Source of the DNA: Bog-473 sp963745665
Lineage (GTDB): Bacteria; Actinomycetota; Acidimicrobiia; Acidimicrobiales; RAAP-2
NCBI GenBank assembly: GCA_963745665.1
Contig: CAVUYE010000002.1
Location: forward strand, 2,356,001-2,420,000
Direction of reading: 5' to 3'
DNA: 64,000 bases
In this document: in pieces, positions 27,210 through 36,240 of the stretch
Numbering within the stretch: the stretch's first letter is position 1
Layout of the letters: each line of letters opens with the position of its first letter
The notes under the pieces: model-generated
The model's database searches: none
The model's input: the letters and a program-made list of their open reading frames with translations, nothing else
Told to the model about the DNA's origin: nothing
Translations under genes and position numbers: made by a program

Positions 27210-27422
27210 GGCGCCAAACTCCGGATCCCGGGCGCTCGGAGGCTACAACGGAATTCTATAGTCGTTGTCGGCCCCGGGTGTGCTCGCCGCGGTTTCTCTG
27301 AACCCAAGTCGGATGTCGCATGGGGTTTCTGGGTGGACACGATTGAAACCTCGTTCTAGTATGCTCCCCTCGCCGCTCACGCCGGCAGAAGCGGGTCGGC
27401 GGACGATAGGAGGCTCACTCGG

Positions 27423-28298
27423 ATGGTCATGCCCCAGGGCATAGGTGCGATCGACACCATGTTGGGTTTCCCCCATCGGGACATGAAGGAGGTCTATCGG
27501 TTCATTACCCGTCAGACCAAGGACACCCAATCCAAGGAGGAATACGACTTCCCGGTCGAGTACATGTTCAAAGACGTTCCCGAGAAGGGTCTGCAGGACG
27601 TCGACGACCCGATAGCCGTGACGGTGCGGGAAATGGACCTGTGGGGTATCGAGAGGGGGTTGATCGGGGTAGGTGACTCGGCCGGAACGGGTGCCGAGGC
27701 GCTGCAGCGATTCCCCGATCGGTTCATCCCGTCGTCGAGCGCTGATCCCAATGAGGGTATGGCGGGGATCAATCGTCTCGTTCGCGAGCACGAAACGTTT
27801 GGGACCCGGGCCGTCGGCGTGTTTCCCGCTGGCACATTCCCCCAAGTCCCAATCAACGACAAGAAGATGTATCCCATCTATGCCAAGTGCGTCGAACTTG
27901 GCATACCAATCTTCTGTTGTGCCGGCATACCGGGTCCGCGGCTGAAGGCATCCTGCCAACATGTGGAGCTCATCGATGAGGTCATGTACGACTTTCCTGA
28001 CTTGATCTTCGTCACCCGCCACGGCTGCGAGCCCTGGACCGAACTGGCCGTGAAACTCATGCTGAAATGGCCCGGTCTGCACTATTCGACGAGCGCCTTC
28101 GCTCCCAAGTACTACCCGCAAGACATCATTAACTACGCAAATAGCCGCGGCGGCGACAAAATCATCTACGCCGGTTACTTCCCGATGGGGTTGTCCCTGG
28201 AACGGATCATGACCGAGATGACCAATGTCGGATTCAAGGACGAGGTATGGCCGAACTTCCTTCGTACGAATGCTCTCAGAGTTCTCGGGCTCTCGTAG
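27423..28298 (+). CDS. Amidohydrolase-fold protein, DxM at first metal motif
   Basis: 291 residues, shorter than its paralogues (about 400). The first metal motif reads AIDTMLGFPH, with Met where the DxH His stands in the other copies; a downstream His is in the same segment. Later motifs are RHGCEPW (about 200) and KIIYAGYFPMG, where the usual metal Asp is not present. A metal site may therefore be incomplete. It is cotranscribed with the next amidohydrolase gene (49-bp gap). Start ATG after GGAGG at good spacing. Confidence 0.75.
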   Translation: MVMPQGIGAIDTMLGFPHRDMKEVYRFITRQTKDTQSKEEYDFPVEYMFKDVPEKGLQDVDDPIAVTVREMDLWGIERGLIGVGDSAGTGAEALQRFPDRFIPSSSADPNEGMAGINRLVREHETFGTRAVGVFPAGTFPQVPINDKKMYPIYAKCVELGIPIFCCAGIPGPRLKASCQHVELIDEVMYDFPDLIFVTRHGCEPWTELAVKLMLKWPGLHYSTSAFAPKYYPQDIINYANSRGGDKIIYAGYFPMGLSLERIMTEMTNVGFKDEVWPNFLRTNALRVLGLS

Positions 28299-28347
28299 GG
28301 CTACTCCATATGACTACGTCACAGGAGCAACCGACCACTGGAGCGCT

Positions 28348-29571
28348 ATGACGACAACCGCCACTGGCACCGCTGCTGGCTCGAATGCCGCCGTCGATTA
28401 CACGACGTTCGACGCCGATAACCACTACTACGAAGCCACTGATGCCTATACCCGTCACATGGACAAGGCTATGGCGAAGCGCGCCATGCAATGGGCCGAG
28501 ATCAATGGCAGGCAACGACTCCTCGTCGGCGGCAAGGTGAACAAGTTCATTCCGAATCCTGTGTTCGACCCAGTCGCCAAGCCGGGCAGCCTCGACGAAT
28601 ATTTCAGAGGGAAGAACCCGGGCGCACAGGACATCAAGGCTCTCTTTGGCGACCTCGAACCAATCCGTGCCGAGTACCGTGATCGAGACGCTCGCCTGTC
28701 CGTCATGGACCGCCAAGGCCTCGATGGCTGCTTTCTCTTCCCAACGCTTGGGGTCGGTATGGAGGAAGCGCTCGCAGACGATCCACCTGCTCTGGTGGCT
28801 GCCTTCGAAGCATTCAACAGGTGGCTCGAGGACGACTGGGGCTATGCCTACAAAGAGCGGATATTCGCGGCGCCGATGATCACTCTCATCGATGTCGATG
28901 CCGCGGTTGCCGAACTGCAGCGCGTCCTCGACGCGGACGCCAGGATCGTCTGCATAAAAGGTGGACCCGCGTACACACCTACCGGTCTCACCTCCCCGGC
29001 CGACACGCGATTCGATCCCTTCTGGGGCCTGGCCAACGAGTCCGGCGTCACGGTCGGGATCCATTCGGGTGACGCCGGCTACGGCCGCTACCTGAAGGAT
29101 TGGGAGCCGGGCGGCGACTTTGAAGCCTTCCGTTACTCACCCCTCCGCACGGTCCTTAGTTCGGATCGCCCGCCATTTGAAACGATGGCTGCCTTCCTCT
29201 GCCAAGGTCTTTTTGACCGCTTCCCGAAAGTGAGAGTAGCGAGCATCGAATCGGGTGCGGGTTGGGTGTCCGTGCTGATCAAAAAGCTCAAGAAGGCGTA
29301 CAGCCAGATGCCGGGATCATTCCAATCAGACCCGGTCGAAAAGCTCCGCCAGCACGTCTGGATCGCCCCGTTCTACGAGGACAACTTGAGCCAGCTGAAG
29401 GATTTCATCGGCACGGATCACGTCCTTTTTGGTTCGGACTGGCCGCACGCCGAAGGGTTGTCTGAGCCCCGCGACTTTGCCTTGGACCTCCGACGGCACG
29501 GGTTCAGTGAAGAAGAGATTCACAGCGTGATGGCCGAGAACGGCTGGACGCTGACGCGCCGAGCAGACTGA
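28348..29571 (+). CDS. Amidohydrolase family (PF04909-like TIM barrel)
   Basis: 407 residues from ATG 28348 (GGAG at 28340-28343). The metal motif FDADNHYYE (DxH) sits at about 20-28; IHSGDAGYG gives the central His and FGSDWPHAEG the C-terminal Asp. A 13-codon ORF starting at 28310 ends in ATGA with this start. It is the second gene of a rightward pair after the DxM paralogue, which could form a heteromeric partner. Ligand unknown. Confidence 0.85.
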   Translation: MTTTATGTAAGSNAAVDYTTFDADNHYYEATDAYTRHMDKAMAKRAMQWAEINGRQRLLVGGKVNKFIPNPVFDPVAKPGSLDEYFRGKNPGAQDIKALFGDLEPIRAEYRDRDARLSVMDRQGLDGCFLFPTLGVGMEEALADDPPALVAAFEAFNRWLEDDWGYAYKERIFAAPMITLIDVDAAVAELQRVLDADARIVCIKGGPAYTPTGLTSPADTRFDPFWGLANESGVTVGIHSGDAGYGRYLKDWEPGGDFEAFRYSPLRTVLSSDRPPFETMAAFLCQGLFDRFPKVRVASIESGAGWVSVLIKKLKKAYSQMPGSFQSDPVEKLRQHVWIAPFYEDNLSQLKDFIGTDHVLFGSDWPHAEGLSEPRDFALDLRRHGFSEEEIHSVMAENGWTLTRRAD

Positions 29572-29643
29572 AGTCCGCGCGCCGATCAGTCCCCTCGACT
29601 GGCACACCAAAATCCGAGCAACTTCGTCGCATCGCGCTTTATA

Positions 29644-29649
29644 TATGAT
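29644..29649 (+). promoter_or_regulatory. -10 box TATGAT in TTTATATATGATATG
   Basis: TATGAT ends 7 nt before ATG 29657, the geometry of a leaderless start. It is part of the AT-rich stretch 29638-29652, one of the recurrent elements of this window. Confidence 0.5.
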
Positions 29650-29656
29650 ATGCGGC

Positions 29657-29740
29657 ATGCTCTTTCCCGCGAGTCACGCCAACCCGCCATCGGCCCCATG
29701 GGACCAGCGCCACAGCCGTAGCGAGGACTCGCACCAATGA
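29657..29740 (+). CDS. 27-codon leader ORF coupled to the SDR
   Basis: ATG 29657 lies 7 nt after TATGAT, so it would be translated leaderlessly. The ORF stops at TGA 29738-29740, overlapping the SDR ATG at 29737 as ATGA. The peptide has no recognisable domain. A role would be to deliver ribosomes to the SDR start, which has its own GAGGA 9 nt upstream. It could be chance, but the exact -10 spacing and overlap make it worth testing. Confidence 0.4.
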   Translation: MLFPASHANPPSAPWDQRHSRSEDSHQ

Positions 29741-30660
29741 GCGAAATGCTTGACGGGAAGGTTGCCGTGGTCACGGGTGCCGGCCATGGCATCGGCCGCG
29801 GCCATGCCATGGAACTGGCACGTCGCGGCGCACGCGTCGTGATCAATGATTTGGGAGCTTCAGTCACCGGTGAAGGTTCCAGCAAGGACGCAGATCTGAC
29901 AGTCGAACTGATCACCGCGCGCGGAGGCGTTGCCGTGGCGGATTATGGCAACGTGGCCGACGAGGTTGGCGCGGAAGCGATGATCGAACGAGCGATCGGC
30001 GAATGGGGGCGACTCGACATTCTGGTCAACAACGCCGGAATCGTTCGTGACGGAGCCATTTGGAATCTCACGACGGAAGCGTGGGACTCCGTCATGGGGG
30101 TCCATGTAAGGGGGCCGTGGCTGACAAGCCGCGCTGCGGCTCGTCATTGGCGGTCACTCGCGAAGGCCGGCCAGGACAGCCGGGGCCGGATAATCAACAC
30201 GACTTCGGGCGCCGGGCTGGTCGGCAATTTCGGCCAGACGAGCTACGCGACGGCCAAGGCGGCCGTCGTGGGGCTGACGCTGACACTGGCGCTGGAGCTG
30301 CAACGACTCGGGGTAACGGTGAATGCCATCGGACCCGCCGGTGCGACACGCATCACCGGCACTATGCCCAATGCCCCCGCAGTCGTCGAGCCGGATGAGA
30401 TACCAGAGGACTCCTTCCACCCGCTGGATCCGGCTGGGAGTTCTCCGGTGGTCGCCTGGTTGGCCTCCGACGAGGCCCAGTACGTGACCGGACAGGTCAT
30501 CCGGGTGATCGGCGACAAACTGCACCTCATGCGAGGCTGGCAGGAGGGTGCCTCTGCCTCGAGCGATGGGAAGCGTTGGGACGCGTCCCGGATTGGGGAG
30601 GTCATGGCGACACAGATCTTCGGAACGCAGGGCCGTGGCCTGCAGACATGGTCGAGCTAG
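29737..30660 (+). CDS. Short-chain dehydrogenase/reductase
   Basis: 307 residues. Cofactor motif TGAGHGIGRGHA (about 14), NNAGIV, catalytic Ser in TTSGAGLVGNFG, and YATAK with Tyr/Lys. The length of the C-terminal extension (PEDSFHPLDPAGSSPVVAWLAS) resembles the 3-hydroxyacyl-CoA dehydrogenase-type SDRs of fatty-acid catabolism. The TGXXXGIG pattern does not fix NAD versus NADP. It converges with the amidohydrolase gene 14 bp downstream. Confidence 0.87.
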   Translation: MSEMLDGKVAVVTGAGHGIGRGHAMELARRGARVVINDLGASVTGEGSSKDADLTVELITARGGVAVADYGNVADEVGAEAMIERAIGEWGRLDILVNNAGIVRDGAIWNLTTEAWDSVMGVHVRGPWLTSRAAARHWRSLAKAGQDSRGRIINTTSGAGLVGNFGQTSYATAKAAVVGLTLTLALELQRLGVTVNAIGPAGATRITGTMPNAPAVVEPDEIPEDSFHPLDPAGSSPVVAWLASDEAQYVTGQVIRVIGDKLHLMRGWQEGASASSDGKRWDASRIGEVMATQIFGTQGRGLQTWSS

Positions 30661-30674
30661 AGACATCCTTCGTA

Positions 30675-31973
30675 TCAGGGGGGAATTGACGCAGTCGCAA
30701 TGGGCGGCCGGGTTGCCAGACTCCTGAAATAGTCACGGTCACTCTGGTCCGGTGCTCGCCCCACCCTGGTCACTGTGTCCACGTCCGTGGCCTCTGCCCT
30801 GAGGGCACGGACCGTCGCCCTCTCTTTGGGCCTGATGCCAAACGGGTCGAACGAGAAATGCCGCATGGCGTTCTCGTGGGTGATCTTGTTCACCTGCTCA
30901 TCCGAGAGCGAGGCGAACTGCAACTCGTTGACTTCGGGCCCCACGGGCCACGAGCTGTCCGAGTGCGGAAAGTCCGACTCCCAACAGACGTTGTCGATGT
31001 TGAACTGGTCAATAAGTCCGACGCCGATGGGATCATTGATAAAACAGCAGAGAATCCTCTGCCTGAACACGTCAGCGGGTCCCATGCCTTCTGGGAACTG
31101 CTGTCCAGTCCAGCCGGCATGGCGTTGCTGGATGTGTTCAGCCCGCTGGAGGAAGTACGGGATCCAGCCGATGTCGCCCTCAGTGAGTGAAAAGGTCAGA
31201 TCAGGAAATCGCCACCAGAAATCCGCCCACAACAGATCACCCAGCGAATAGACGGACATGACGGAGGAGAGGCCCATGCCAACGGAGGCTGGTGCATCGG
31301 CCGACGTCGAAGCGGCTTTGGACGAGGACCCGACGTGCAGGCAGAGGACCGTTCCTGCGTCGGAGCACGCGGCGAAGAGGGGATCCCAATGGCCTGAGTG
31401 GATCGACGGCATATGGAGCGCCGACGGATTTTCCGAGAAGGTGACGGCGTGGCATCCCTTGGCTGCAAGTCGACGGACCTCCTCTGCCGCCTTCCGCACG
31501 TCGAAGAGCGGCAAAATGCCACATGCGATGAACCGGTCTGGATAGCTGCCGCACCATTCGTCGACATGCCAGTCGTTGTAGGCCTTGATCATCACCTCGT
31601 TGACCGCCGGGTCGGGGCCCTCGTTCAGCACCTGTCCCGAAAAACCGGTCCAATTGGGAAAGTTGAGGCCCGCGAGCGTCCCGCCCGCCGACATGTCACG
31701 CACCCGCTCGTGTACGTCGTAGCAACCCGGGCGCATCTCGCTGTAGCTGGTCGGGTTGACGTTGTACATCTCGGGTGGCTTGCCTGCAACGGCATTCAAG
31801 CCAAGGTTGCGGCCCTTCTTCTCGCCATACCACCACTGCTGGAAACCACGTTCGTCGGTCTCCACCCGAGGAGCCAGATGTCGGTACTTTGCCGGAACGT
31901 GACCCTCGAACATGTCCGCCGGTTCCGCGATGTGATCATCCACGCTGATGAGGATCATGTCCTCTGCCTTCAT
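30675..31973 (-). CDS. Amidohydrolase family (PF04909-like), VDDH subgroup
   Basis: 432 residues from ATG 31973, which follows AAAGGGGGAGCG; an in-frame TTG at 32021 is also possible. Metal motif ISVDDHIAEPADMF (about 9), His in LHVGSS, and a C-terminal ESDFPHSDSSWP, where the usual Asp-x-Pro-His is kept. It is paralogous to the gene at 59903 (shared GLNAVAG, MRPGC-DVHER and NMAWECDYPHSDSSWPN-like segments). The promoter lies in the AT-rich element at 32025-32039. Confidence 0.87.
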   Translation of the reverse strand: MKAEDMILISVDDHIAEPADMFEGHVPAKYRHLAPRVETDERGFQQWWYGEKKGRNLGLNAVAGKPPEMYNVNPTSYSEMRPGCYDVHERVRDMSAGGTLAGLNFPNWTGFSGQVLNEGPDPAVNEVMIKAYNDWHVDEWCGSYPDRFIACGILPLFDVRKAAEEVRRLAAKGCHAVTFSENPSALHMPSIHSGHWDPLFAACSDAGTVLCLHVGSSSKAASTSADAPASVGMGLSSVMSVYSLGDLLWADFWWRFPDLTFSLTEGDIGWIPYFLQRAEHIQQRHAGWTGQQFPEGMGPADVFRQRILCCFINDPIGVGLIDQFNIDNVCWESDFPHSDSSWPVGPEVNELQFASLSDEQVNKITHENAMRHFSFDPFGIRPKERATVRALRAEATDVDTVTRVGRAPDQSDRDYFRSLATRPPIATASIPP

Positions 31974-32024
31974 CGCTCCCCCTTTGGACCTGGGCGAGCC
32001 AGCAACGCGCTCGTTCGGCAAGGT

Positions 32025-32039
32025 CCATATTATATTCAG
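32025..32039. promoter_or_regulatory. Symmetric AT-rich promoter between divergent genes
   Basis: CCATATTATATTCAG contains TATATT (32031-32036) rightward and TATAAT (32034-32029) leftward. The leftward amidohydrolase and rightward double CaiB flank it, so one site may serve both directions. Confidence 0.5.
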
Positions 32040-32045
32040 TCCCCC

Positions 32046-32105
32046 ATGCACTCGCCTCTGTCTCGGACCTCCGCTCGACGGTACCCAGCCGTGGGTGCTC
32101 GCTGA
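32046..32105 (+). CDS. 19-codon leader ORF overlapping the double-CaiB start
   Basis: ATG 32046 lies 9 nt after TATATT and ends at TGA 32103-32105, giving TGATG with the CaiB ATG. No Shine-Dalgarno sequence is seen before the CaiB gene, so coupling would explain its translation. The peptide has no family signal. Confidence 0.3.
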   Translation: MHSPLSRTSARRYPAVGAR

Positions 32106-34432
32106 TGCTGGACGGCGTCCGCGTGGTCGACAACACGACGGAGATCGCCGGACCATACTGCTCAAAATTGTTGGCCGATGCGGGCGCTGACGTGGTCAAG
32201 GTGGAACTACCGGCAGGGGACCCACTCCGTCACTGGGGCTCGGGCGCACTCTTCGAATACCTCAACTCGTCGAAGCGGTCCGTTCGGGGGGACGCGCTGG
32301 AGCTCGCGGCCTCGGCCGACATCTTGTTGAGTGAGGAGCGAGTCGACACTGCTGCCCTCTGGGCCGAAAATCCCGCTCTGGTTGTCGTCGTGATGACGCC
32401 ATTCGGCTGCACGGGTCCGTGGTCTGACCATCCGAGCACTGAGTTCACTCTGCAGGCTGCCTGCGGGTCCATCGGGCAGCGTGGTCTCCCGGACCTGCCA
32501 CCTCTTTCGGCGGGTGGTCGTCTCGGTGAATGGACGTCTGGTACCTACGCCGCGCTCGGAGCCATCGCAGCACATCGCGAGGCTGTCCGGAGCGGCCTCG
32601 GCGAGTTGGTCGATGTGGCGTTGCTCGACTGCATGGCGGTCACCATGGTCACGTACCCGTCGGTGTTCGCGTCGTTTGCCGGGTGGCCAAAGGTCGCGGG
32701 GACCGGACGGACCATAGAGGTCCCGTCCATCGAGCCGACACGGGACGGATACTTCGTCGTCACCACGAACAGCGCCCAGCAGTTTCAGGACTTCCTGCTC
32801 ATGATCGAGCGACCCGACCTCATGGATGACCCTGACCTCCCGCAGGTCGCCAAGCGGTTCCGACGCCGAGAGGAGTTCCTCTCGGCGGTGCATCGGTACA
32901 CGACCCAGCACACGACCGAAGAGGTTCTGGAGGCAGCCGCCCTGCTCAGGATCCCCGCTGGTCCCCTCCTCAACGGATCGACGGTGACCGATTTCGAACA
33001 GTTCGTCGCCCGAAACGTCTTCGTACCAGGTCCCTCGGGGCGGTTCCTCCAACCCCGCATTCCCTACCGTGTCTCGGGTGAGGCGCCACGGCCGTTCGAA
33101 GCCGCTCCGGATCTCGGTCAGCACGACGGATCGATCGACTGGGCACCTCGGACGGTCCGCGCCAGTGGCGCCGGAACCGACACGGCGCGAGAGGTCGAAG
33201 AAGACGGCTGGCGGCTTCCTCTTGCCGGCGTTCGTATCGTCGACTGCACCGCCTGGTGGGCCGGTCCAATCACCACCGCTGCTCTCGCAGCTCTGGGCGC
33301 CGACGTCATCAAGGTCGAATCACTGACGCGACCCGACAACATGCGCTTCGCCACCACTCGGCCACCGTCCCACGATCGCTGGTGGGAGTGGGGCCCGATC
33401 TTCCACGCCGCCAACATCGGGAAACGGGGCGTCACCTTTGATCTTTCCCGCCCGGAAGGGGCAGAGATGCTCGAGCGTTTGCTGAGGACTGCAGACATCC
33501 TCGTGGAGAACTTCACCCCTCGGGTCATGGAGCAGTTTGGCTTCGACTGGGATCGAGTCCATGCGCTCAACGACGAGCTCCTCATGGTCCGGATGCCTGC
33601 CTTCGGTCTCGACGGCCCGTGGCGGGATCGAACGGGATTCGCGCAGACGATGGAATGTCTGACCGGCATGTCCTGGTTGACGGGATTCGCCGAAGGCCCT
33701 CCGATACTCGTGAGAGGGGCCTGTGACCCGCTGGCCGGCATGCACGCGGCGTTTGCCACCATCCTGGCCCTCATCGCCCGGGATCGGCGCGGCGGCGGAA
33801 GGTTGGTGGAAGCGGCCATGGTCGAGTCGGTCCTCAACGCGGCTGCGGAACAAGTGGTGGAGTACTCCTCGAGTGGGACCTTGCTCGGTCGTGACGGAAA
33901 CCGCGGTCCTTACGCCGCCCCTCAAGGTGTCTACCCGTGTGCCGGTGACGACGAGTGGATCGCCGTAGCCGTCGCATCTGACGAGCAATGGCGATCCCTA
34001 CGAGCGTTGCTCGGCAGTCCATGGTGGATGCGCAACGACTTCTCGGTTGCAGCCGGTCGCCGCGCTGCACACGACGCGATCGATCGAGAACTGTCCTCGT
34101 GGACCCGACGGCACCCAGCCGAGGAGATGGTTCAGATGTTCCTCCACGCGGGCATTCCATCGGCCGTAGTGGTCCCGCCGCGAGACGTAGCAGCGAACCC
34201 CCAACTTCGCCATCGCCACCTGTTCGAGGTAGAGCACCATCCGGTCACGGGCGACCATGAGGTTCCAACCCTGCCGTTCCGCTTTTCGCGTGTCGACCAT
34301 TGGCTGCGGTCGGCCTCGCCGACGCTTGGCCGCGACAACGACTCGGTCCTCGAAGAGCTCGGTTACTCTCCCGCAGAGACGCGTCGCTTGCACGAAACCG
34401 GCCACGTCGGCGTCGTGCCCACGGGTCTCTAA
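32105..34432 (+). CDS. Tandem two-domain CaiB-type protein, catalytic Asp missing in both domains
   Basis: 775 residues. Domain 1 (about 1-370) begins MLDGVRVVDNTTEIAGPY, domain 2 (about 375-760) LAGVRIVDCTAWWAGP. The residue corresponding to the CoA-accepting Asp is Glu in domain 1 (HPSTEFTLQA) and Ala in domain 2 (RTGFAQTMEC), unlike the 17.4 kb fusion. Classical aspartyl-CoA catalysis is therefore doubtful; a racemase-like or binding function is possible. It has no clear ribosome-binding site and may depend on the leader ORF. Confidence 0.85.
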   Translation: MLDGVRVVDNTTEIAGPYCSKLLADAGADVVKVELPAGDPLRHWGSGALFEYLNSSKRSVRGDALELAASADILLSEERVDTAALWAENPALVVVVMTPFGCTGPWSDHPSTEFTLQAACGSIGQRGLPDLPPLSAGGRLGEWTSGTYAALGAIAAHREAVRSGLGELVDVALLDCMAVTMVTYPSVFASFAGWPKVAGTGRTIEVPSIEPTRDGYFVVTTNSAQQFQDFLLMIERPDLMDDPDLPQVAKRFRRREEFLSAVHRYTTQHTTEEVLEAAALLRIPAGPLLNGSTVTDFEQFVARNVFVPGPSGRFLQPRIPYRVSGEAPRPFEAAPDLGQHDGSIDWAPRTVRASGAGTDTAREVEEDGWRLPLAGVRIVDCTAWWAGPITTAALAALGADVIKVESLTRPDNMRFATTRPPSHDRWWEWGPIFHAANIGKRGVTFDLSRPEGAEMLERLLRTADILVENFTPRVMEQFGFDWDRVHALNDELLMVRMPAFGLDGPWRDRTGFAQTMECLTGMSWLTGFAEGPPILVRGACDPLAGMHAAFATILALIARDRRGGGRLVEAAMVESVLNAAAEQVVEYSSSGTLLGRDGNRGPYAAPQGVYPCAGDDEWIAVAVASDEQWRSLRALLGSPWWMRNDFSVAAGRRAAHDAIDRELSSWTRRHPAEEMVQMFLHAGIPSAVVVPPRDVAANPQLRHRHLFEVEHHPVTGDHEVPTLPFRFSRVDHWLRSASPTLGRDNDSVLEELGYSPAETRRLHETGHVGVVPTGL

Positions 34433-34475
34433 TGCTGCGGAGCCAGGTCGCGTCTCGTGCGGGGCGAACTCGTCC

Positions 34476-36041
34476 TCACGAGGATGCCGCCACCACTGCC
34501 GCCCAGCGGTAGTCGGCCTTACCGGTCGGTGATCGAACAACCTCGTCGACGAAGATCACTTGTTTCGGCACCTTGTAGCCAGCCAATGAGGCCCGCACCA
34601 GAGTCATCAACTCCCCCTCTGTGGGGTGCGTCCCGGCGGTGGGCTGGAGGACAGCGACGACACGCTGTCCCCAGCGCTCGTCGGGGACGCCGACGACCAC
34701 GATGTCGTAGACAGCCCCGGACTGCCGCAGGACGCCTTCGACCTCTTCGGCATAGACCTTCTCGCCTCCCGTGTTGATGCACAGGTTGCCCCGCCCGAGC
34801 AGGGTGATGGTGCCGTCGTCTGCGACAGTGCCCATGTCTCCGGTGAGCGACCAACGGCGGCCATCCCACTCGACGAATGTTGCAGCCGACTTCACGGGGT
34901 CCTTGTAGTAGCCCAGCGGGATGCGCCCGGAACGAGCCACGCGACCGACCACGCCCGAACCCGGAACCACGGGCCGGTGGGTCTCCTCATCTAGCACCAC
35001 CGCCTGCTGGGCCGTGAACTGCGGCTCCGCCTTCTCCCCCACCGGCCCCAAGAAGATGCGCCCGGCCTGAATTCCGGTCTCGGAGGATCCATACCCGTCG
35101 GAGAGCGGGATGGAAGGAAAAGTCTCGAGGAACCGATCGCGCAACGCGGTCGACAGAGGCGCGCCGCCCGAGCTGACCACGGCCAGCGATTCGATGTCTG
35201 GCTTCGGATCGAAGTCGTCCCAGGCATCGAGCAACGGTCGCATGACAGCGTCCCCCACCGTGCTGGTTGCCGTGACCCGCTCGCGCTCGATCGTGCGCCA
35301 CACCTGGCCCGGGTCGAGCGACCCCGACCACAAGACGACTCTGTTCCCGCTGAAGAGGTGGAGCAGCACCACCCATCCTCCAGCCGCGTGCATCAAGGGA
35401 GCGAGAAGTAGGAATGTGCTCTGATCAGGGGCGATGCGCTGGACCAGTTCCTCGATGGACATGACCTCGGGAAGGGCGGGATTGCCACCCCCCATACAGG
35501 CGAAGAAAGCGTCTTCCTGTCGCCACACCACGCCTTTGGGGACACCGGTGGTGCCGCCTGTGTAGAGGATGTAGCGATCGTCACCCGATCGAGGGCCAAA
35601 GTCCCTCGCCGGTGACGACGACACCAGCGCCTCGTCGTATGTGGAACCGGCAGCCAGCTTCCAACGTAGCGTCGGGACCTGGGACTCCACTTCCGTCACT
35701 CGGTTGGTGTAGCCCAACTGGTGCACGACGCCTACAAGGTCGGCATCGTTGAACAGGTGCTCCAGCTCCCTGGCGGTGTACCGGTAGTTGATGTTGATCG
35801 GCACGGCTCGGACCTTGTACGCGGCCAAGGTGGCTTCGACGTACTCCACACAGTTCTCCAAATAGAGTCCGATGTGGTCGCCTGTCTGTACGCCCTGTTC
35901 GAGGTACCAGTGGGCCAATCGGTTGGACTGCTGCTCGAGTTGCGCGTAGGTGCGGCGCTGTTCCCCACAGCGAAGCGCAACGCGGTCCGGCACGCTGTCG
36001 GCGACCGCCTCCCAATTGTCAGCCAGATTGAAATTACTCAT
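34476..36041 (-). CDS. AMP-forming acyl-CoA ligase, FadD19-like
   Basis: 521 residues. Phosphate loop YTGGTTGVPKGVVW with following RQEDAFFACMGGG (about 165-190), a pattern seen in the FadD19-type steroid-acid CoA ligases; GYGSSETG at about 315 and LTGDMG at about 405; C-terminal Lys in SPTGKADY. It activates a carboxylic acid to its CoA ester. It is divergent from the ABC importer, with which it would form an uptake-and-activation pair. There is no obvious Shine-Dalgarno sequence before ATG 36041. Confidence 0.88.
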   Translation of the reverse strand: MSNFNLADNWEAVADSVPDRVALRCGEQRRTYAQLEQQSNRLAHWYLEQGVQTGDHIGLYLENCVEYVEATLAAYKVRAVPININYRYTARELEHLFNDADLVGVVHQLGYTNRVTEVESQVPTLRWKLAAGSTYDEALVSSSPARDFGPRSGDDRYILYTGGTTGVPKGVVWRQEDAFFACMGGGNPALPEVMSIEELVQRIAPDQSTFLLLAPLMHAAGGWVVLLHLFSGNRVVLWSGSLDPGQVWRTIERERVTATSTVGDAVMRPLLDAWDDFDPKPDIESLAVVSSGGAPLSTALRDRFLETFPSIPLSDGYGSSETGIQAGRIFLGPVGEKAEPQFTAQQAVVLDEETHRPVVPGSGVVGRVARSGRIPLGYYKDPVKSAATFVEWDGRRWSLTGDMGTVADDGTITLLGRGNLCINTGGEKVYAEEVEGVLRQSGAVYDIVVVGVPDERWGQRVVAVLQPTAGTHPTEGELMTLVRASLAGYKVPKQVIFVDEVVRSPTGKADYRWAAVVAASS

Positions 36042-36226
36042 AGAGGTGTCAAGGTCCTAGCAAGCCGGAGCAGGATCGAACGACCGCAGGCATTTCGAGG
36101 TTCTACCCCTGGACCGCGGGCTCACGCACAGGGTTGCCGGCCGGCCCACAAGACCCATCGCCTGGCGTCCGAGACCCGTCTGCGTGCCGCCCACCGACCT
36201 TCCCCACAGCGCCTCCCCATTGATTC

Positions 36227-36240
36227 GTATACTATATTCG
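36227..36240. promoter_or_regulatory. AT-rich promoter element in the 36042-36500 intergenic region
   Basis: GTATACTATATTCG is nearly identical to the element at 44743. TATACT (36228-36233) is followed by 7 nt and ATG 36241. On the minus strand TATAGT faces the FadD19-like gene. The rest of the 459-bp gap between the ligase and the binding protein holds the leader ORF described separately; I see no other gene. Confidence 0.55.

Noticed and set aside
27343..27362. TTGAAA and TAGTAT as a promoter for 27423
   Set aside because: Spacing of 8 bp is too short for a -35/-10 pair.
28310..28351. 13-codon ORF overlapping the 28348 start as ATGA
   Set aside because: No -10 box at 6-8 nt and such overlaps arise by chance; kept only as a remark. 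The 12-codon ORF at 62500-62538 before the P450 was treated alike.
34469..34482. Short CTCGT/ACGAG hairpin near convergent genes
   Set aside because: Only 5 bp and inside the end of the ligase gene.
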